The notes under the pieces are model-generated. The model searched no databases and was not told where the DNA came from. It saw nothing but the letters and a program-made list of their open reading frames with translations. This document shows, one piece after another, positions 31,605 through 41,269 of a stretch of DNA of 64,000 nucleotides. A program made the translations under genes and the position numbers. Each line of letters starts with the position of its first letter. Positions within the stretch are counted from its first letter, which is position 1. Source of the DNA: Thalassovita aquimarina (GTDB taxonomy: Bacteria > Pseudomonadota > Alphaproteobacteria > Rhodobacterales > Rhodobacteraceae); contig NZ_JADMKU010000019.1 of NCBI RefSeq assembly GCF_018219815.1, forward strand, positions 18,256 through 82,255, in the 5' to 3' direction.

Positions 31605-32141
31605 ATGCATTTCCTGCCCCTGACACTGGGCCTTGCCGGGGCCTGCGGCCTGCTTGCGGGATGCGCGGCTCCTTTGCCCGTGCCGGGGCTCGCCTCCGAA
31701 CCGCAGGTCACGCGGCAGATCGACAGCGCGCCGCCCGGGGCAGAACCGGGGACCTGCTGGGGCAAGCACGCGGTGCCCGCGATCTATGAGACGGTGACCC
31801 AACAGGTGATGCTGCAACCGGCGGAAATTCTGGCCGACGGCACCGTTGTCCGCCCGGCGATCTACAAGACCGAAACGCATCAGGCGGTGGTGCGCGAACG
31901 CAAGGAAACCTGGTTCGAGGTGCCCTGCGACGCGGTGCTGACGCCGGATTTCATCGCCTCGCTGCAACGGGCGCTGAAAGTGCGTGGGCTGTATCGTGGC
32001 ACCCCGAACGGCGCCATGGATGGCCGCACCCGTGCCGCCATTCGCAGGTACCAGAAACCTCAGGGGCTGGATTCCGGCATCCTGTCGATCGCCGCCGCGC
32101 GCAAGCTGGGCCTGATCGCGGTGGCAAACCCGAAAGAGTAA
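31605..32141 (+). CDS. Lipoprotein with peptidoglycan-binding domain
   Basis: 178 aa. A lipoprotein signal (MHFLPLTLGLAGACGLLAGCAAP, lipobox LLAGC) directs acylation at Cys. Residues ~45-115 are a conserved linker with two similar segments (VPAIYETVTQQVMLQPAEI and RPAIYKTETHQAVVRERKE). The C-terminus is PG_binding_1-like (LQRALKVRGLYRGTPNGAMDGRTRAAIRRYQ). It probably tethers or senses the cell wall from the outer membrane. The ATG at 31605 is chosen for the signal peptide. It is divergent from the ferredoxin. Confidence 0.85.
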   Translation: MHFLPLTLGLAGACGLLAGCAAPLPVPGLASEPQVTRQIDSAPPGAEPGTCWGKHAVPAIYETVTQQVMLQPAEILADGTVVRPAIYKTETHQAVVRERKETWFEVPCDAVLTPDFIASLQRALKVRGLYRGTPNGAMDGRTRAAIRRYQKPQGLDSGILSIAAARKLGLIAVANPKE

Positions 32142-32188
32142 CGGCCATCCGGCCAACGCGCGACCAACCCAATGTCCGTTCCAAGTAG

Positions 32189-32214
32189 AAAGGCCGCCCC
32201 GAAAGGCGGCCTTT
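32189..32214 (+). terminator. Hairpin terminator between lipoprotein gene and degP
   Basis: Ten-base stem AAAGGCCGCC / GGCGGCCTTT with loop CCGAAA, 47 bases after the lipoprotein stop. It is symmetrical and could also serve the convergent protease gene. Confidence 0.8.
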
Positions 32215-32243
32215 CTCGTTCTGTTGCGTGAGCAGTGCGGTCT

Positions 32244-33701
32244 TCAGTCTTCGATGATCGACAGCGCCACGAAACGCGGCTCTCCGGCGCGGCGTACCAG
32301 CAGCAGCAGCGATTTGCGCCCTGCGTCGCGGGCCTCATCCACCCGGTCCTGCAGATCCTTGGCCGAGCTCAGCTTCTGCTGGCCGGCTTCGGTGATCACG
32401 TCACCGGCGCGCAGGCCCTTTTCATAGGCTTCGGTGGTTTCGTCGACATCCATCACCACCAGACCCTGCGTGTTGGGCTTGAGGTTCAGTTCCTCGCGCA
32501 GCTGATCGGTCACCGGGCTCAGCGTCAGTCCCAGCATCTCGGTCGGCTCGTCCGGGGCGGCATCTTCGCGCGATTGCGCGGCCGGGATCGCCTCGGCTTC
32601 TTCGCGCCGGCCCAGGGTGACTTTCAGCGTCACGGTCTTGCCATCGCGGAACACGGTGACGCGCACCGCCTTGCCGACCTCGGTATTGCCCACCTTGCGC
32701 ACCAGCGAGCGGGTATCGATCACGTCGGTGCCGTCGAAGTTGACGATCACGTCACCCTGCAGGATGCCCGCGTCCTTTGCCGGGCCATCGGGCACATCGG
32801 TGACCAGCGCGCCGCTGGTTTTCTCCAGCCCCATCGCCTCGGCCATGTCGGGAGTGACGTCCTGGATCCGCACGCCCAGCCAGCCGCGGCGGGTTTCGCC
32901 GTATTCCTTCAACTGGCCGACCACGTTCTTGACCACGTTCGAGGCCATCGAGAACCCGATCCCGATCGACCCGCCATTGGGGCTGAGGATCGCGGTATTC
33001 ACGCCGATCACTTTGCCATCCATGTTGAAAAGCGGCCCGCCCGAGTTGCCCCGGTTGATCGCCGCATCGGTCTGGATGTAATCGTCGTAGCTGCCCGACA
33101 GCGCCCGGTTGCGCGCCGACACGATGCCGGCCGAGACCGAAAAGCCCTGCCCCAGCGGATTACCCATCGCCATCACCCAGTCGCCGACACGGGCGGTGTC
33201 GCTGTCGCCGAAGCTGACGTAAGGAAGCGGCTTGTCCGCCTCGACCTTCAGCAGCGCGATATCCGTGTTGGGATCGGTGCCCACGACGGTTGCTTCCAAT
33301 TCGTCGCCGCCGAAGAATTCGATCACGATCTCGTCGGCGCTTTCGATGACGTGGTTGTTGGTGACGATGTACCCATCTTCGGAGATCACGAAACCCGATC
33401 CCAGGGCCGAAGACCGGCGCGGCCGGTCACCGTTGCGGTCCTGGAATTCGCGGAAGAAATCCTCGAACGGGCTGCCCTCGGGGACGATGGGATTCGGCCC
33501 CCGGCTGCCCGCGACAACGGTCGATGTGGTGATGTTGACCACTGCATCGCTGATTTCCTCGGCCAGATCGGCCAAACTGTCGGGACGCGCTGCAGCTTGC
33601 AGCGATTGCGACAGCACCAGCACCGCGGCCATCAGGCCGAGCCAGAAAACCCTGAAATAACCAGTGTTTGGTCGGGGAATTGAAACGACAGAACTGTTCA
33701 C
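32244..33701 (-). CDS. degP: Do-family periplasmic serine protease
   Basis: 485 aa. The N-terminal membrane/signal segment (FRVFWLGLMAAVLVLSQSLQA) is followed by a trypsin-like domain with intact His117 (TNNHVI), Asp147 (NTDIALLK) and Ser220 (GNSGGP), then two PDZ domains (~265-355 and ~390-480). It degrades or chaperones misfolded envelope proteins. It starts at a GTG (33701) with AGGAG upstream. It follows the hflK-hflC-DUF2065 unit, a classic alphaproteobacterial envelope quality-control string. The extracytoplasmic contact with HflKC-FtsH control is inference. Confidence 0.94.
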   Translation of the reverse strand: MNSSVVSIPRPNTGYFRVFWLGLMAAVLVLSQSLQAAARPDSLADLAEEISDAVVNITTSTVVAGSRGPNPIVPEGSPFEDFFREFQDRNGDRPRRSSALGSGFVISEDGYIVTNNHVIESADEIVIEFFGGDELEATVVGTDPNTDIALLKVEADKPLPYVSFGDSDTARVGDWVMAMGNPLGQGFSVSAGIVSARNRALSGSYDDYIQTDAAINRGNSGGPLFNMDGKVIGVNTAILSPNGGSIGIGFSMASNVVKNVVGQLKEYGETRRGWLGVRIQDVTPDMAEAMGLEKTSGALVTDVPDGPAKDAGILQGDVIVNFDGTDVIDTRSLVRKVGNTEVGKAVRVTVFRDGKTVTLKVTLGRREEAEAIPAAQSREDAAPDEPTEMLGLTLSPVTDQLREELNLKPNTQGLVVMDVDETTEAYEKGLRAGDVITEAGQQKLSSAKDLQDRVDEARDAGRKSLLLLVRRAGEPRFVALSIIED

Positions 33702-33826
33702 TCCCTTAACTCCTCTTTTCTGAGTGGTGACGCCACCATCCCCGTTGCCGTTGTGATGTGCAACTCAATCCGGCTCTCACTGCCTCAATAGAGCGTGAAG
33801 ACGCGTTGAGGCACGCCGTTGTCTCA

Positions 33827-34021
33827 TTATGCACCCAAAGACTTTGCAATCCAAACCAGCAGCAAACCGATCGTCAAAGCCGCCAGCCCGACGGTGCGGC
33901 GGCTGGCCTCGGGCAGTGCGCGCAGCATCTCCAGAATCTGTTCCACAAGCGAAGGGGCCAGCGCATAGGCCAGCCCCTCCACAATCAGCACCAGCCCAAG
34001 AGCCAGAAGCGCGGTTTCCAT
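33827..34021 (-). CDS. DUF2065 small membrane protein
   Basis: 64 aa with two membrane helices (ALLALGLVLIVEGLAYALAPSL and TVGLAALTIGLLLVWIAKSLGA). This is the DUF2065 family, usually found just after hflC. Its ATG overlaps the hflC stop by one base (TAATG), so it is translationally coupled. The role is unknown, presumably in the HflKC complex or its membrane setting. Confidence 0.9.
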   Translation of the reverse strand: METALLALGLVLIVEGLAYALAPSLVEQILEMLRALPEASRRTVGLAALTIGLLLVWIAKSLGA

Positions 34022-34899
34022 TACTGCGCGACCTTGTCCGACTTCAGGTAGTCGAAGAATTCGCTGTCCGGCGTCATCACCATCGACGAATTCGACCCCT
34101 GCAGCGCTTTCTCATAGGCCTGCAGCGACCGGTAGAAGGCGAAAAATTCCGGGTCCGCGCCGAAGGCTTCGGCGAAGATGCCGTTGCGCTCCGCATCGGC
34201 CTCACCGCGGATCACCTGCGCTTCGCGCTCGGCTTCCGACAGGGTTTCGACCACGGTCCGGTCGGCCAGCGCCCGCACCCGCTGCGCGGCTTCGTTACCG
34301 CGAGCGATTTCGTCGGCCGCTTCGCGTTCACGCTCCGCCCGCATCCGGGCGAAGGTTGCGTTGAGGTTCTGTTCCGGCAGGTTGGTCTGCTTCAGACGCA
34401 CGTCGACCACATCGATCCCCAGCGACAGGGCGCTGTTGCGGGCCTGATTGCGGATACGGTTCATCAATTCACGGCGATCTTCGGACAGGATCGTGTCCGA
34501 GGTCACCTGATCGGCGCCCAGGACTTCCCGGATCTGGGAATTCAGGATCGAGCTGAGGCGATCCTCGGCCAGCCGCACACCGCCGACACCGACGGCCTGA
34601 CGGAACCGCACCACGTCGCTGATGCGGTAGCGGGCGAAGGCGTCGACCACCAGACGGCGATCATCCGACGGCGTGACCTCGATGGTTTCGGTGTCGAGCG
34701 ACAGGATACGGTCGTCGTATTTGACCACTTCCTGAATCAGCGGGATTTTGAAGCTGAGCCCGGGGTCTTCCTTGACGGCCTTGATCTGGCCGAATTGCAG
34801 CACAAGCGCCTTTTCGCGTTCGTCCACGACGAAAACCGAAGACAGCACACCGATCAGGGCGATTACCAGCACCGGGATAAGAATGGCAGTTTTCCGCAT
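34021..34899 (-). CDS. hflC: FtsH modulator HflC
   Basis: 292 aa SPFH/Band-7 protein with an N-terminal membrane anchor (AILIPVLVIALIGVLSSVFVV) and a periplasmic SPFH domain, then a long helical region (NATFARMRAEREREAADEIARGNEAAQR). HflC and HflK form a large cage in the inner membrane that regulates the FtsH protease. It starts three bases after the hflK stop. Confidence 0.95.
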   Translation of the reverse strand: MRKTAILIPVLVIALIGVLSSVFVVDEREKALVLQFGQIKAVKEDPGLSFKIPLIQEVVKYDDRILSLDTETIEVTPSDDRRLVVDAFARYRISDVVRFRQAVGVGGVRLAEDRLSSILNSQIREVLGADQVTSDTILSEDRRELMNRIRNQARNSALSLGIDVVDVRLKQTNLPEQNLNATFARMRAEREREAADEIARGNEAAQRVRALADRTVVETLSEAEREAQVIRGEADAERNGIFAEAFGADPEFFAFYRSLQAYEKALQGSNSSMVMTPDSEFFDYLKSDKVAQ

Positions 34900-34902
34900 C
34901 GC

Positions 34903-36057
34903 TTAGTTCCCCCCGTCCGTATTGCTACGGCGCAATTCGTTTAGCGGCAGATAGGGCACCACGCCCTGGCCACCGCCGGCACCGGTCAGGGCGCTGTCAA
35001 GGATGGTCTTGTCGACGCTACCCAGCACCTTTTCCATGGTTTCCAGATACAGACGCTTGCGGGTCACGTCCGGCGCCTTCTTGTATTCTTCCAGAACCGC
35101 GCTGAAGCGACTGGCTTCACCCAATGCATCATTGACCACCTGGGCACGATAAGCTTCGGATTCTTCCAATGTCTGCGCCGCTTCACCGCGGGCTTCGGCA
35201 AGCACCCGGTTGGCATAGGCATCGGCCTGACGCTGCAGCCGGTCACGTTCCTGTTCGGCGGCCTGCACTTCGCGGAAGCTGTCGATCACTTCGCGCGGCG
35301 GGTCGGCCTTTTCAAGGTTCACCCGCACAATGTTGATGCCGCTTTCGTATTCGTCGAGCGTGGCCTGGATGTTTTCCTTGACGCTGTCGGCGATGATACC
35401 ACGATCGCGGTTCAAGATCGGCGCCAGGTTCGACGCGGCGATGATTTCGCGCATCACGGATTCAGACACCGCCTGAACGGTCAGCCTCGGATCGGCGATG
35501 TTGAACAGCAGCCGCGCCGGATCGTTGATGTTCCACACGACTTGGAAATCGATATCGACGATATTGGCATCCGTGGTCAGCATCAGCCCGGCATCCTGCC
35601 CGCCGCGCGACAGGCCGATATTTTCGGTCCGTTCCGAGGTCACGTTGACCACCTCGGCCGACACGATCGGCCAGGGGGCGAAGTTCAGGCCGGGATTGCC
35701 GGTCTTGTAATATTCACCCAACAGCAGTTCGACAGACTGTTCCTCGGGCTTCACGGTATAGAAGCTGGAAAAGGCCCAGAGACCAACCGCGACCAGAACG
35801 CCCAGTCCGATCGTGCCCTTGTTGAAGCCCAGACCGCCCGGACCGCCAACGCCGCCGGGGCCCCGGCCGCCGCCCGCACCGCCACGGCCGCCCATCAGGA
35901 CGCGCAGCTGTTCCTGGCCCTTCTTCATCAACTCGTCGATTTCGGGAATTTGCGGCCCGTCATCCTGGGGACGGCGGCCGCCCCCGTTGTTGCGACGGTC
36001 GTCGTCGCCCCTGTTTCCTCCGCCGCCGCCCCAAGGGCCGCCCGAATTGCCTGACAT
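34903..36057 (-). CDS. hflK: FtsH modulator HflK
   Basis: 384 aa. The cytoplasmic N-terminus is a flexible Gly/Asn/Arg-rich stretch (GPWGGGGGNRGDDDRRNNGG), followed by a membrane helix (GTIGLGVLVAVGLWAFSSFYTV), the SPFH domain and a coiled-coil region (EQERDRLQRQADAYANRVLAEARGEAAQ). It pairs with HflC. It is the first gene of hflK-hflC-DUF2065. Confidence 0.95.
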   Translation of the reverse strand: MSGNSGGPWGGGGGNRGDDDRRNNGGGRRPQDDGPQIPEIDELMKKGQEQLRVLMGGRGGAGGGRGPGGVGGPGGLGFNKGTIGLGVLVAVGLWAFSSFYTVKPEEQSVELLLGEYYKTGNPGLNFAPWPIVSAEVVNVTSERTENIGLSRGGQDAGLMLTTDANIVDIDFQVVWNINDPARLLFNIADPRLTVQAVSESVMREIIAASNLAPILNRDRGIIADSVKENIQATLDEYESGINIVRVNLEKADPPREVIDSFREVQAAEQERDRLQRQADAYANRVLAEARGEAAQTLEESEAYRAQVVNDALGEASRFSAVLEEYKKAPDVTRKRLYLETMEKVLGSVDKTILDSALTGAGGGQGVVPYLPLNELRRSNTDGGN

Positions 36058-36148
36058 TGGCTTATGATCCTCTTCTTGTTGTGCCCGACACCGGGTCAGT
36101 TCACATCGTCGTGTAACAACCTGTGCAATCGGGCAGAAATTTCAAGCT

Positions 36149-37510
36149 TTATGCGGTGCGAACCGGCGTTTTCATTGTGACGATTTCTTCCGACATCGTC
36201 GGATGAACCGCCACGGTGCGGTCGAAATCTTCCTTGGTCGCGCCCATTTTCACCGCGATCCCGGCAAGCTGGATCATCTCGCCCGCGCCGGGTGCAACGA
36301 TGTGACAGCCCAGAACCTTGCGGGTTTCGGCGCAGACGATCAGTTTCATCAGCACCCGCGCTTCGCTGCCCGCGAACAGGCTGCGCATGGGACGGAAGGA
36401 GGAACAATAGACCTCGATCGGGCCCTGGTCGCGCGCGTCTTCCTCGCTTAGCCCCACGGTGCCCATTTCCGGCTGGGTGAAGATGGCGGTCGGGATCAGG
36501 TCGTGATCGACCGGCGTCGGATTGCCCTTGAACACTGTTTCGACGAAGGCCATGCCCTCGCGGATCGCCACCGGCGTCAGGTTGACCCGGTCGGTGACGT
36601 CACCGATGGCATAGATCGACGGCACGGCGGTCTGGCTGTATTCATCCACTAGGACCTTGCCGTTGCGGCCCAGCTTCACGCCGGCCTCTTCCAGCCCCAT
36701 GTCATCGGTATTGGGGGCGCGGCCCGTCGCGAACATCACCTGGTCGAACACCCGTTCAGTCCCGTTGGTGGCCTTGACCCGGATACCGCCCGACGCGTCG
36801 CGTTCCATCGACAGGATATTGGTGCCGAGGTGCAGATCGATACCGTTCTGGATCATTTCCTCGGATACCAGCCCGCGCGCTTCGCCGTCGAAGCCGCGCA
36901 GGATCTGCGCGCCGCGGTAAAATTGCGTGACCTCGACACCCAGCCCGTTCAGCACGCCGGCGAATTCGCAGGCGATGTAACCGCCACCCAGGATCAGGAT
37001 CGATCCCGGCAGCTTGTCGAGGTGGAAGATATCGTTCGAGGTGATGCCAAGTTCCTCGCCTGGGATGCCGGGCTTGATCGGACGGCCGCCCATCGCCAGC
37101 AGGATATGCTTTGCGGTCTTGCGTTCACCTGTGGAGAGCTCAACCGTATGCGCATCGACCACCTTGGCGCGCGCATCGAAGCTTTCCACGCCGGACCCCG
37201 CCAGCAGCTTGCGGTAGATGCCTTCCAGCCGGTCCAGTTCCGCGTGCAGCTTGCCCTTGAAGCTGTCCCAGCTGAAATCGCCGGTGGGCATGTCCCAGCC
37301 ATAGGCCCGGGCCTCTTCCGCCATTGCGGGGAATTCGCTGGCGAAGACCATCAGTTTCTTGGGCACGCAGCCACGGATCACGCAGGTGCCGCCATAGCGG
37401 TCTTCCTCGGCCAGCGCCACCTTGGCGCCGGTTTCGCCCGCCGCCACCCGGGCCGCGCGCACGCCGCCCGATCCGCCGCCGATCACGAAGAGGTCATAAT
37501 CGAAACTCAT
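36149..37510 (-). CDS. gor: Glutathione-disulfide reductase
   Basis: 453 aa flavoprotein disulfide reductase. It has an FAD-binding GGGSGGVRAARVA at the N-terminus, the redox-active pair in GGTCVIRGCVPKKLMV, an NADPH-binding GGGYIACEFAGVLNGLG, a second FAD motif IYAIGDVTDR, and the C-terminal dimerisation domain with the catalytic His in VAVHPTMSEE. It regenerates reduced glutathione, consistent with the GST elsewhere in the window. It is encoded between hflK and rpiA on the same strand. Confidence 0.95.
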   Translation of the reverse strand: MSFDYDLFVIGGGSGGVRAARVAAGETGAKVALAEEDRYGGTCVIRGCVPKKLMVFASEFPAMAEEARAYGWDMPTGDFSWDSFKGKLHAELDRLEGIYRKLLAGSGVESFDARAKVVDAHTVELSTGERKTAKHILLAMGGRPIKPGIPGEELGITSNDIFHLDKLPGSILILGGGYIACEFAGVLNGLGVEVTQFYRGAQILRGFDGEARGLVSEEMIQNGIDLHLGTNILSMERDASGGIRVKATNGTERVFDQVMFATGRAPNTDDMGLEEAGVKLGRNGKVLVDEYSQTAVPSIYAIGDVTDRVNLTPVAIREGMAFVETVFKGNPTPVDHDLIPTAIFTQPEMGTVGLSEEDARDQGPIEVYCSSFRPMRSLFAGSEARVLMKLIVCAETRKVLGCHIVAPGAGEMIQLAGIAVKMGATKEDFDRTVAVHPTMSEEIVTMKTPVRTA

Positions 37511-37839
37511 GAGAAGCTATCTTTCGTTTTGAAGACGTCAGTTGCGACCACATCTATGTCGTCGGCGGAAAAGTTCCAACCCGCAACCCACAGCTATTTG
37601 ACCACCTCGTGGTCTGAGCGGGATCGAGGCAAAGAACGAATCCGGGCCAGCGCCAGTCCGCGGAATGGCGCTGAGACGCGGTGGCAAAGCAGTTTATGCC
37701 GGATGCAACCGCACCTCCCACCGACGACAGAGCACACCTTTCCAAAGCGCCGGCCCGGCCGGGCGGACTGGCGCCGGCCCGGCGGCTTTCGGCCTTGCTC
37801 CGGGCTTGATCTGCCCTGAAGGAATACTGACCTGGCGGC
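37511..37839. other. gor-rpiA intergenic spacer holding a split REP-like repeat
   Basis: No supported gene. Most of the spacer is the second copy of the dispersed palindromic repeat described at 37650-37805. Nothing else recognisable is seen. Confidence 0.55.
37650..37805. repeat. REP-like repeat, copy 2, apparently split
   Basis: The palindrome GCGCCAGTCCGCGGAATGGCGC (37650-37671) corresponds to the start of the repeat at 3799-3820. The segment at 37765-37805 matches 3811-3851 at about 90 percent. In copy 1 the two parts are contiguous; here about 93 bases of other sequence lie between them. It is either an interrupted copy or two partial copies. Confidence 0.5.
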
Positions 37840-38628
37840 TCAGTCGCTCAGATCGGTGAACAGGTTGTCGCTGTCGACAAACTCCAGCTTGTCCTCTTGC
37901 ACCGACTCGTCATTGATGTCGCGCACCTGCACCCGGCCGTCGCCATAGCCCACGATCACCGTGTCGCAGATGTCGATGAACAGCCCGTTTTCCACCACGC
38001 CGGGGATCTGGTTCAGCACCATCGCCAATTGGCGCGGGTTGCCGATTCGGTTCAGGTGCAGGTCGATGATGTGATTGCCCTCGTCGGTGAAGAACGGGGT
38101 ATCGCCGTTCATCCGCAGGGTCGAGGACTGGCCGAGCACGTCCATGCTGTCGAGCATTTCCTCGACCAGCGCCTTGGTGGTCTGCCAGCCGAATGGGATC
38201 ACCTCGACCGGCAGCGGGAAGGCGCCCAGGGTTTCGACCTCTTTGCTGACATCGGAAATCACGATCATCCGGTCGCTGGCCGTGGCGACGATCTTTTCCT
38301 GCAGCAACGCACCGCCGCCGCCCTTGATCAGATTGAATTCGGCGTCGAATTCATCCGCCCCATCGATGGTGACGTCGAGCCAGCGCGCCTCGTCCAGGCT
38401 GATCACCTCGATGCCGACTTCGCGGGCCAAGGCGGCGGTCCGGGTCGAGGTCGGAACGCCGCGGATCTTCAACCCGTCCTCGCGCACCATTTCGCCCAGG
38501 CAGCGCACCATCCAGGCGGCGGTCGATCCCGTCCCCAGGCCGACGCGCATCCCGTCTTCCACGAATTCCACCGATTTCTTGGCAGCAACGAATTTGGCTT
38601 TGTCAATGGGCGACAAATCTCCGGTCAT
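37840..38628 (-). CDS. rpiA: Ribose-5-phosphate isomerase A
   Basis: 262 aa. RpiA interconverts ribose-5-phosphate and ribulose-5-phosphate in the pentose phosphate pathway. Signatures are GLGTGSTAAWMV, the catalytic Asp loop DGADEFDAEFNLIKGGGGALLQEK and PVEVIPFGWQTT. The length is a little above the E. coli protein (219) because of a C-terminal extension (VQVRDINDESVQEDKLEFVDSDN). The ATG at 38628 begins the conserved MTGDLSPIDKAKFVAAKKSV; the frame upstream is not homologous. Confidence 0.95.
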   Translation of the reverse strand: MTGDLSPIDKAKFVAAKKSVEFVEDGMRVGLGTGSTAAWMVRCLGEMVREDGLKIRGVPTSTRTAALAREVGIEVISLDEARWLDVTIDGADEFDAEFNLIKGGGGALLQEKIVATASDRMIVISDVSKEVETLGAFPLPVEVIPFGWQTTKALVEEMLDSMDVLGQSSTLRMNGDTPFFTDEGNHIIDLHLNRIGNPRQLAMVLNQIPGVVENGLFIDICDTVIVGYGDGRVQVRDINDESVQEDKLEFVDSDNLFTDLSD

Positions 38629-38897
38629 GGCAGTGACTCCATTGTTTTCTGGACCGCTTATAGAAAAGATACCCTGAAGGCGCGAGGGGCAATGAGGGAA
38701 TTTGCTCCATTCAGGCTGGAAAGGTCGTTTTTTCGGTCGACAATCCTGCCTCCGCCCGGTTGCGCGGCCATGCAAGACCGCGGCCCGGCGCGGCATTGCG
38801 CGAATGTATCCGAAATTGTCGCTTTCCGGTCTTGATGCCCGGACGGCGGGCTATAGGGTGGCGCGAAACGCAACCGCCATCGAAAGGGCGTCCGGAA

Positions 38898-40271
38898 ATG
38901 TTCCTGTCGGTATTCGAGATGTTCAAGATCGGGATCGGCCCGTCCTCGTCGCACACGATGGGGCCGATGGTGGCAGCGGCGCGCTTCCTTGGCATGATGC
39001 GCGCCTCGCCGTTCGATTTCCACGGGCTGCGCGCGTCGCTGCACGGATCGCTGGCCTTCACCGGAATCGGGCACGCAACCGACCGGGCCACCATCCTGGG
39101 GCTCGCCGGGATCGAACCCGAAAGCTACGATCACGAGGCTGGCGAGGCCGCGCTGGACGAAATCCGCCGCACCAAAACCGTCACCCCGCCGGACCTGCCC
39201 GCGCTGGCCTTCGACCCCGAAACCGACCTGGTCTTCGATTACGACGCGCCGCTGCCCGGCCATGCCAACGGCATGGTGCTGATGGCCACCGATGCCCAGG
39301 GCGACGTGATCCTGCGCGAAGTGTTCTATTCCATCGGCGGCGGCTTCGTGATGACCGAGGCGGAACTGGCCGCGGGCAAGAACACCTACGAAGGCGCGCC
39401 GGTGCCCTACCCGTTCAAGACCGCGGTCGAGATGCTGGAAATGGCGCAGAGTTCGGGCAAGACGATCGCCGAGATGAAGACCGCCAACGAAGTGTCGCGC
39501 TGCGGTCATCAGAACCTGAAAACAGGGCTGACCCGGATTTGGGAGGTGATGAACGGCTGCCTCGAACGCGGATTGACGTCCGAGGGCGAATTGCCCGGTG
39601 GGCTGCACGTCAAACGCCGCGCCAAGGATATCCACGAAGCATTGCTGGCCGAACGCGGCATGAACCTGAACGCGCCGCACACGATCAACGACTGGATCAG
39701 CACCTACGCGATGGCGGTGAACGAAGAAAACGCCGCCGGCGGGCAGGTCGTCACCGCGCCCACCAACGGTGCCGCCGGAGTGTTGCCCGCGGTGATCCGC
39801 TACTGGCTCGACCACGTGCCGGGCGCCAGCCTGTCGCGGATCGACGATTTTCTGCTGACCGCCGCCGCAATCGGCGGGCTGATCAAGCACAACGCCTCGA
39901 TCTCGGGCGCCGAAGCAGGCTGCCAGGCCGAGGTCGGCAGCGCTGCCGCGATGGCTGCTGCCGGGATGTGCGCGGTGATGGGAGGCACGCCCGAGCAGAT
40001 CGAAAACGCCGCCGAGATCGCGCTGGAACATCACCTCGGGATGACCTGCGATCCGGTGAAGGGGCTGGTGCAGGTGCCCTGCATCGAACGCAACGGGCTG
40101 GGCGCGATCAAGGCGGTCAGCGCCGCGTCGCTGGCGCTGCGCGGGACCGGGGATCATTTCGTGCCGCTCGATGCCGCGATCGAGACCATGCGCCAGACCG
40201 GGCGCGACATGCACGAGCACTACAAGGAAACCTCGCTCGGCGGATTGGCGGTGAATATTCCGAATTGCTGA
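38898..40271 (+). CDS. sdaA: L-serine ammonia-lyase
   Basis: 457 aa single-chain iron-sulfur serine deaminase, producing pyruvate and ammonia. It begins [24 protein letters not shown] and holds the [4Fe-4S] cluster Cys in [22 protein letters not shown] and [19 protein letters not shown]. The N-terminal alpha/beta (ASB-type) and C-terminal helical catalytic domains are fused, as in E. coli SdaA. The start at 38898 is chosen because the frame upstream of it is not family-like. Confidence 0.95.
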   Translation: MFLSVFEMFKIGIGPSSSHTMGPMVAAARFLGMMRASPFDFHGLRASLHGSLAFTGIGHATDRATILGLAGIEPESYDHEAGEAALDEIRRTKTVTPPDLPALAFDPETDLVFDYDAPLPGHANGMVLMATDAQGDVILREVFYSIGGGFVMTEAELAAGKNTYEGAPVPYPFKTAVEMLEMAQSSGKTIAEMKTANEVSRCGHQNLKTGLTRIWEVMNGCLERGLTSEGELPGGLHVKRRAKDIHEALLAERGMNLNAPHTINDWISTYAMAVNEENAAGGQVVTAPTNGAAGVLPAVIRYWLDHVPGASLSRIDDFLLTAAAIGGLIKHNASISGAEAGCQAEVGSAAAMAAAGMCAVMGGTPEQIENAAEIALEHHLGMTCDPVKGLVQVPCIERNGLGAIKAVSAASLALRGTGDHFVPLDAAIETMRQTGRDMHEHYKETSLGGLAVNIPNC

Positions 40272-40342
40272 TCGGCGCGACCCGACGTCAATCAGCACCT
40301 TCCAGGATTGCCCCCGCCCCGCCGCCTTCCTAACCTGCGCCC

Positions 40343-41269
40343 ATGACGCAGGATCGCCCCCTTTTCGGCATCGCCTTGATGCTCGCCTTTTCCGCCATGG
40401 CGCCGTTTGCCGACGCCATCGCGAAGATATTGGGCCAGACCCTGCCGATCAGCCTGATCGTGCTGTTCCGCTTCGTCGCGCAGCTGGCAATCCTGCTGCC
40501 GCTGGTGATGCTGAGCCGCCGCACCTGGTCTTTCACCCCGCGGGTGCTGAAACTGTCGCTGATCCGCACCGTGCTGCATATCCTCGGCATCGGGCTGATG
40601 GTGGCCGCGCTCAGGGTGCTGCCGCTGGCCGATGCCATCGCCATCGCCTTCGTGCTGCCCTTCCTGATGCTGCTGCTGGGCAAGGTCTTCTTGAATGAGG
40701 AAGTCGGCCCGCGCCGCCTGGCCGCCTGCGCGGTAGGATTTGCCGGGACGCTGCTGATCGTGCAGCCCAGTTTCCAGCAGGTCGGCTGGCAGGCGCTGCT
40801 GCCGCTGGCCGTGGCTGTCAACTTCGCCTTTTTCATCCTGGTCACCCGCTCGGTATCCAAGGAAATCGACCCGATGGCGTTGCAGGTGGTGTCGGGCGGC
40901 ATGGCCGTCGTGATCCTGCTGCCGCTGCTGGCGGGCTATTACCTCTGGGCCGGACAGGCCAGCATGCCCGCCGCGCCAGACGGCACCGAATGGGCGCTGC
41001 TGGGGGCGATGGGGGCGATCGGCACGGTGGCGCATCTGCTGATGACCTGGTCGCTGCGCTACGCGCCCTCGACCACCCTGGCGCCGATCCAATATGTCGA
41101 ATTGCCGATGACCACCTTCGTCGGCTGGCTGATCTTTTCCGACCTGCCCAACTGGTTGGCCGCGCTTGGCATCACGATTTCAGTCAGCGCCGGGATCTAT
41201 ATCATCCTGCGTGAACGGGCCATGCTGGCGCCTGCGAAAGCGCCGCCGCCGCCGGCTCCAGCTCCGTAA
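40343..41269 (+). CDS. DMT-family (EamA) transporter
   Basis: 308 aa, ten membrane helices in two EamA repeats (e.g. LFGIALMLAFSAMAPFADAIAKILG and WALLGAMGAIGTVAHLLMTWSLRYA, with APIQYVELPMTTFVGWLIFSDLP in the second). It is probably a metabolite exporter; the substrate is unknown. Its last 68 bases overlap the 3' end of the convergent thiamine diphosphokinase gene. Confidence 0.88.
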   Translation: MTQDRPLFGIALMLAFSAMAPFADAIAKILGQTLPISLIVLFRFVAQLAILLPLVMLSRRTWSFTPRVLKLSLIRTVLHILGIGLMVAALRVLPLADAIAIAFVLPFLMLLLGKVFLNEEVGPRRLAACAVGFAGTLLIVQPSFQQVGWQALLPLAVAVNFAFFILVTRSVSKEIDPMALQVVSGGMAVVILLPLLAGYYLWAGQASMPAAPDGTEWALLGAMGAIGTVAHLLMTWSLRYAPSTTLAPIQYVELPMTTFVGWLIFSDLPNWLAALGITISVSAGIYIILRERAMLAPAKAPPPPAPAP

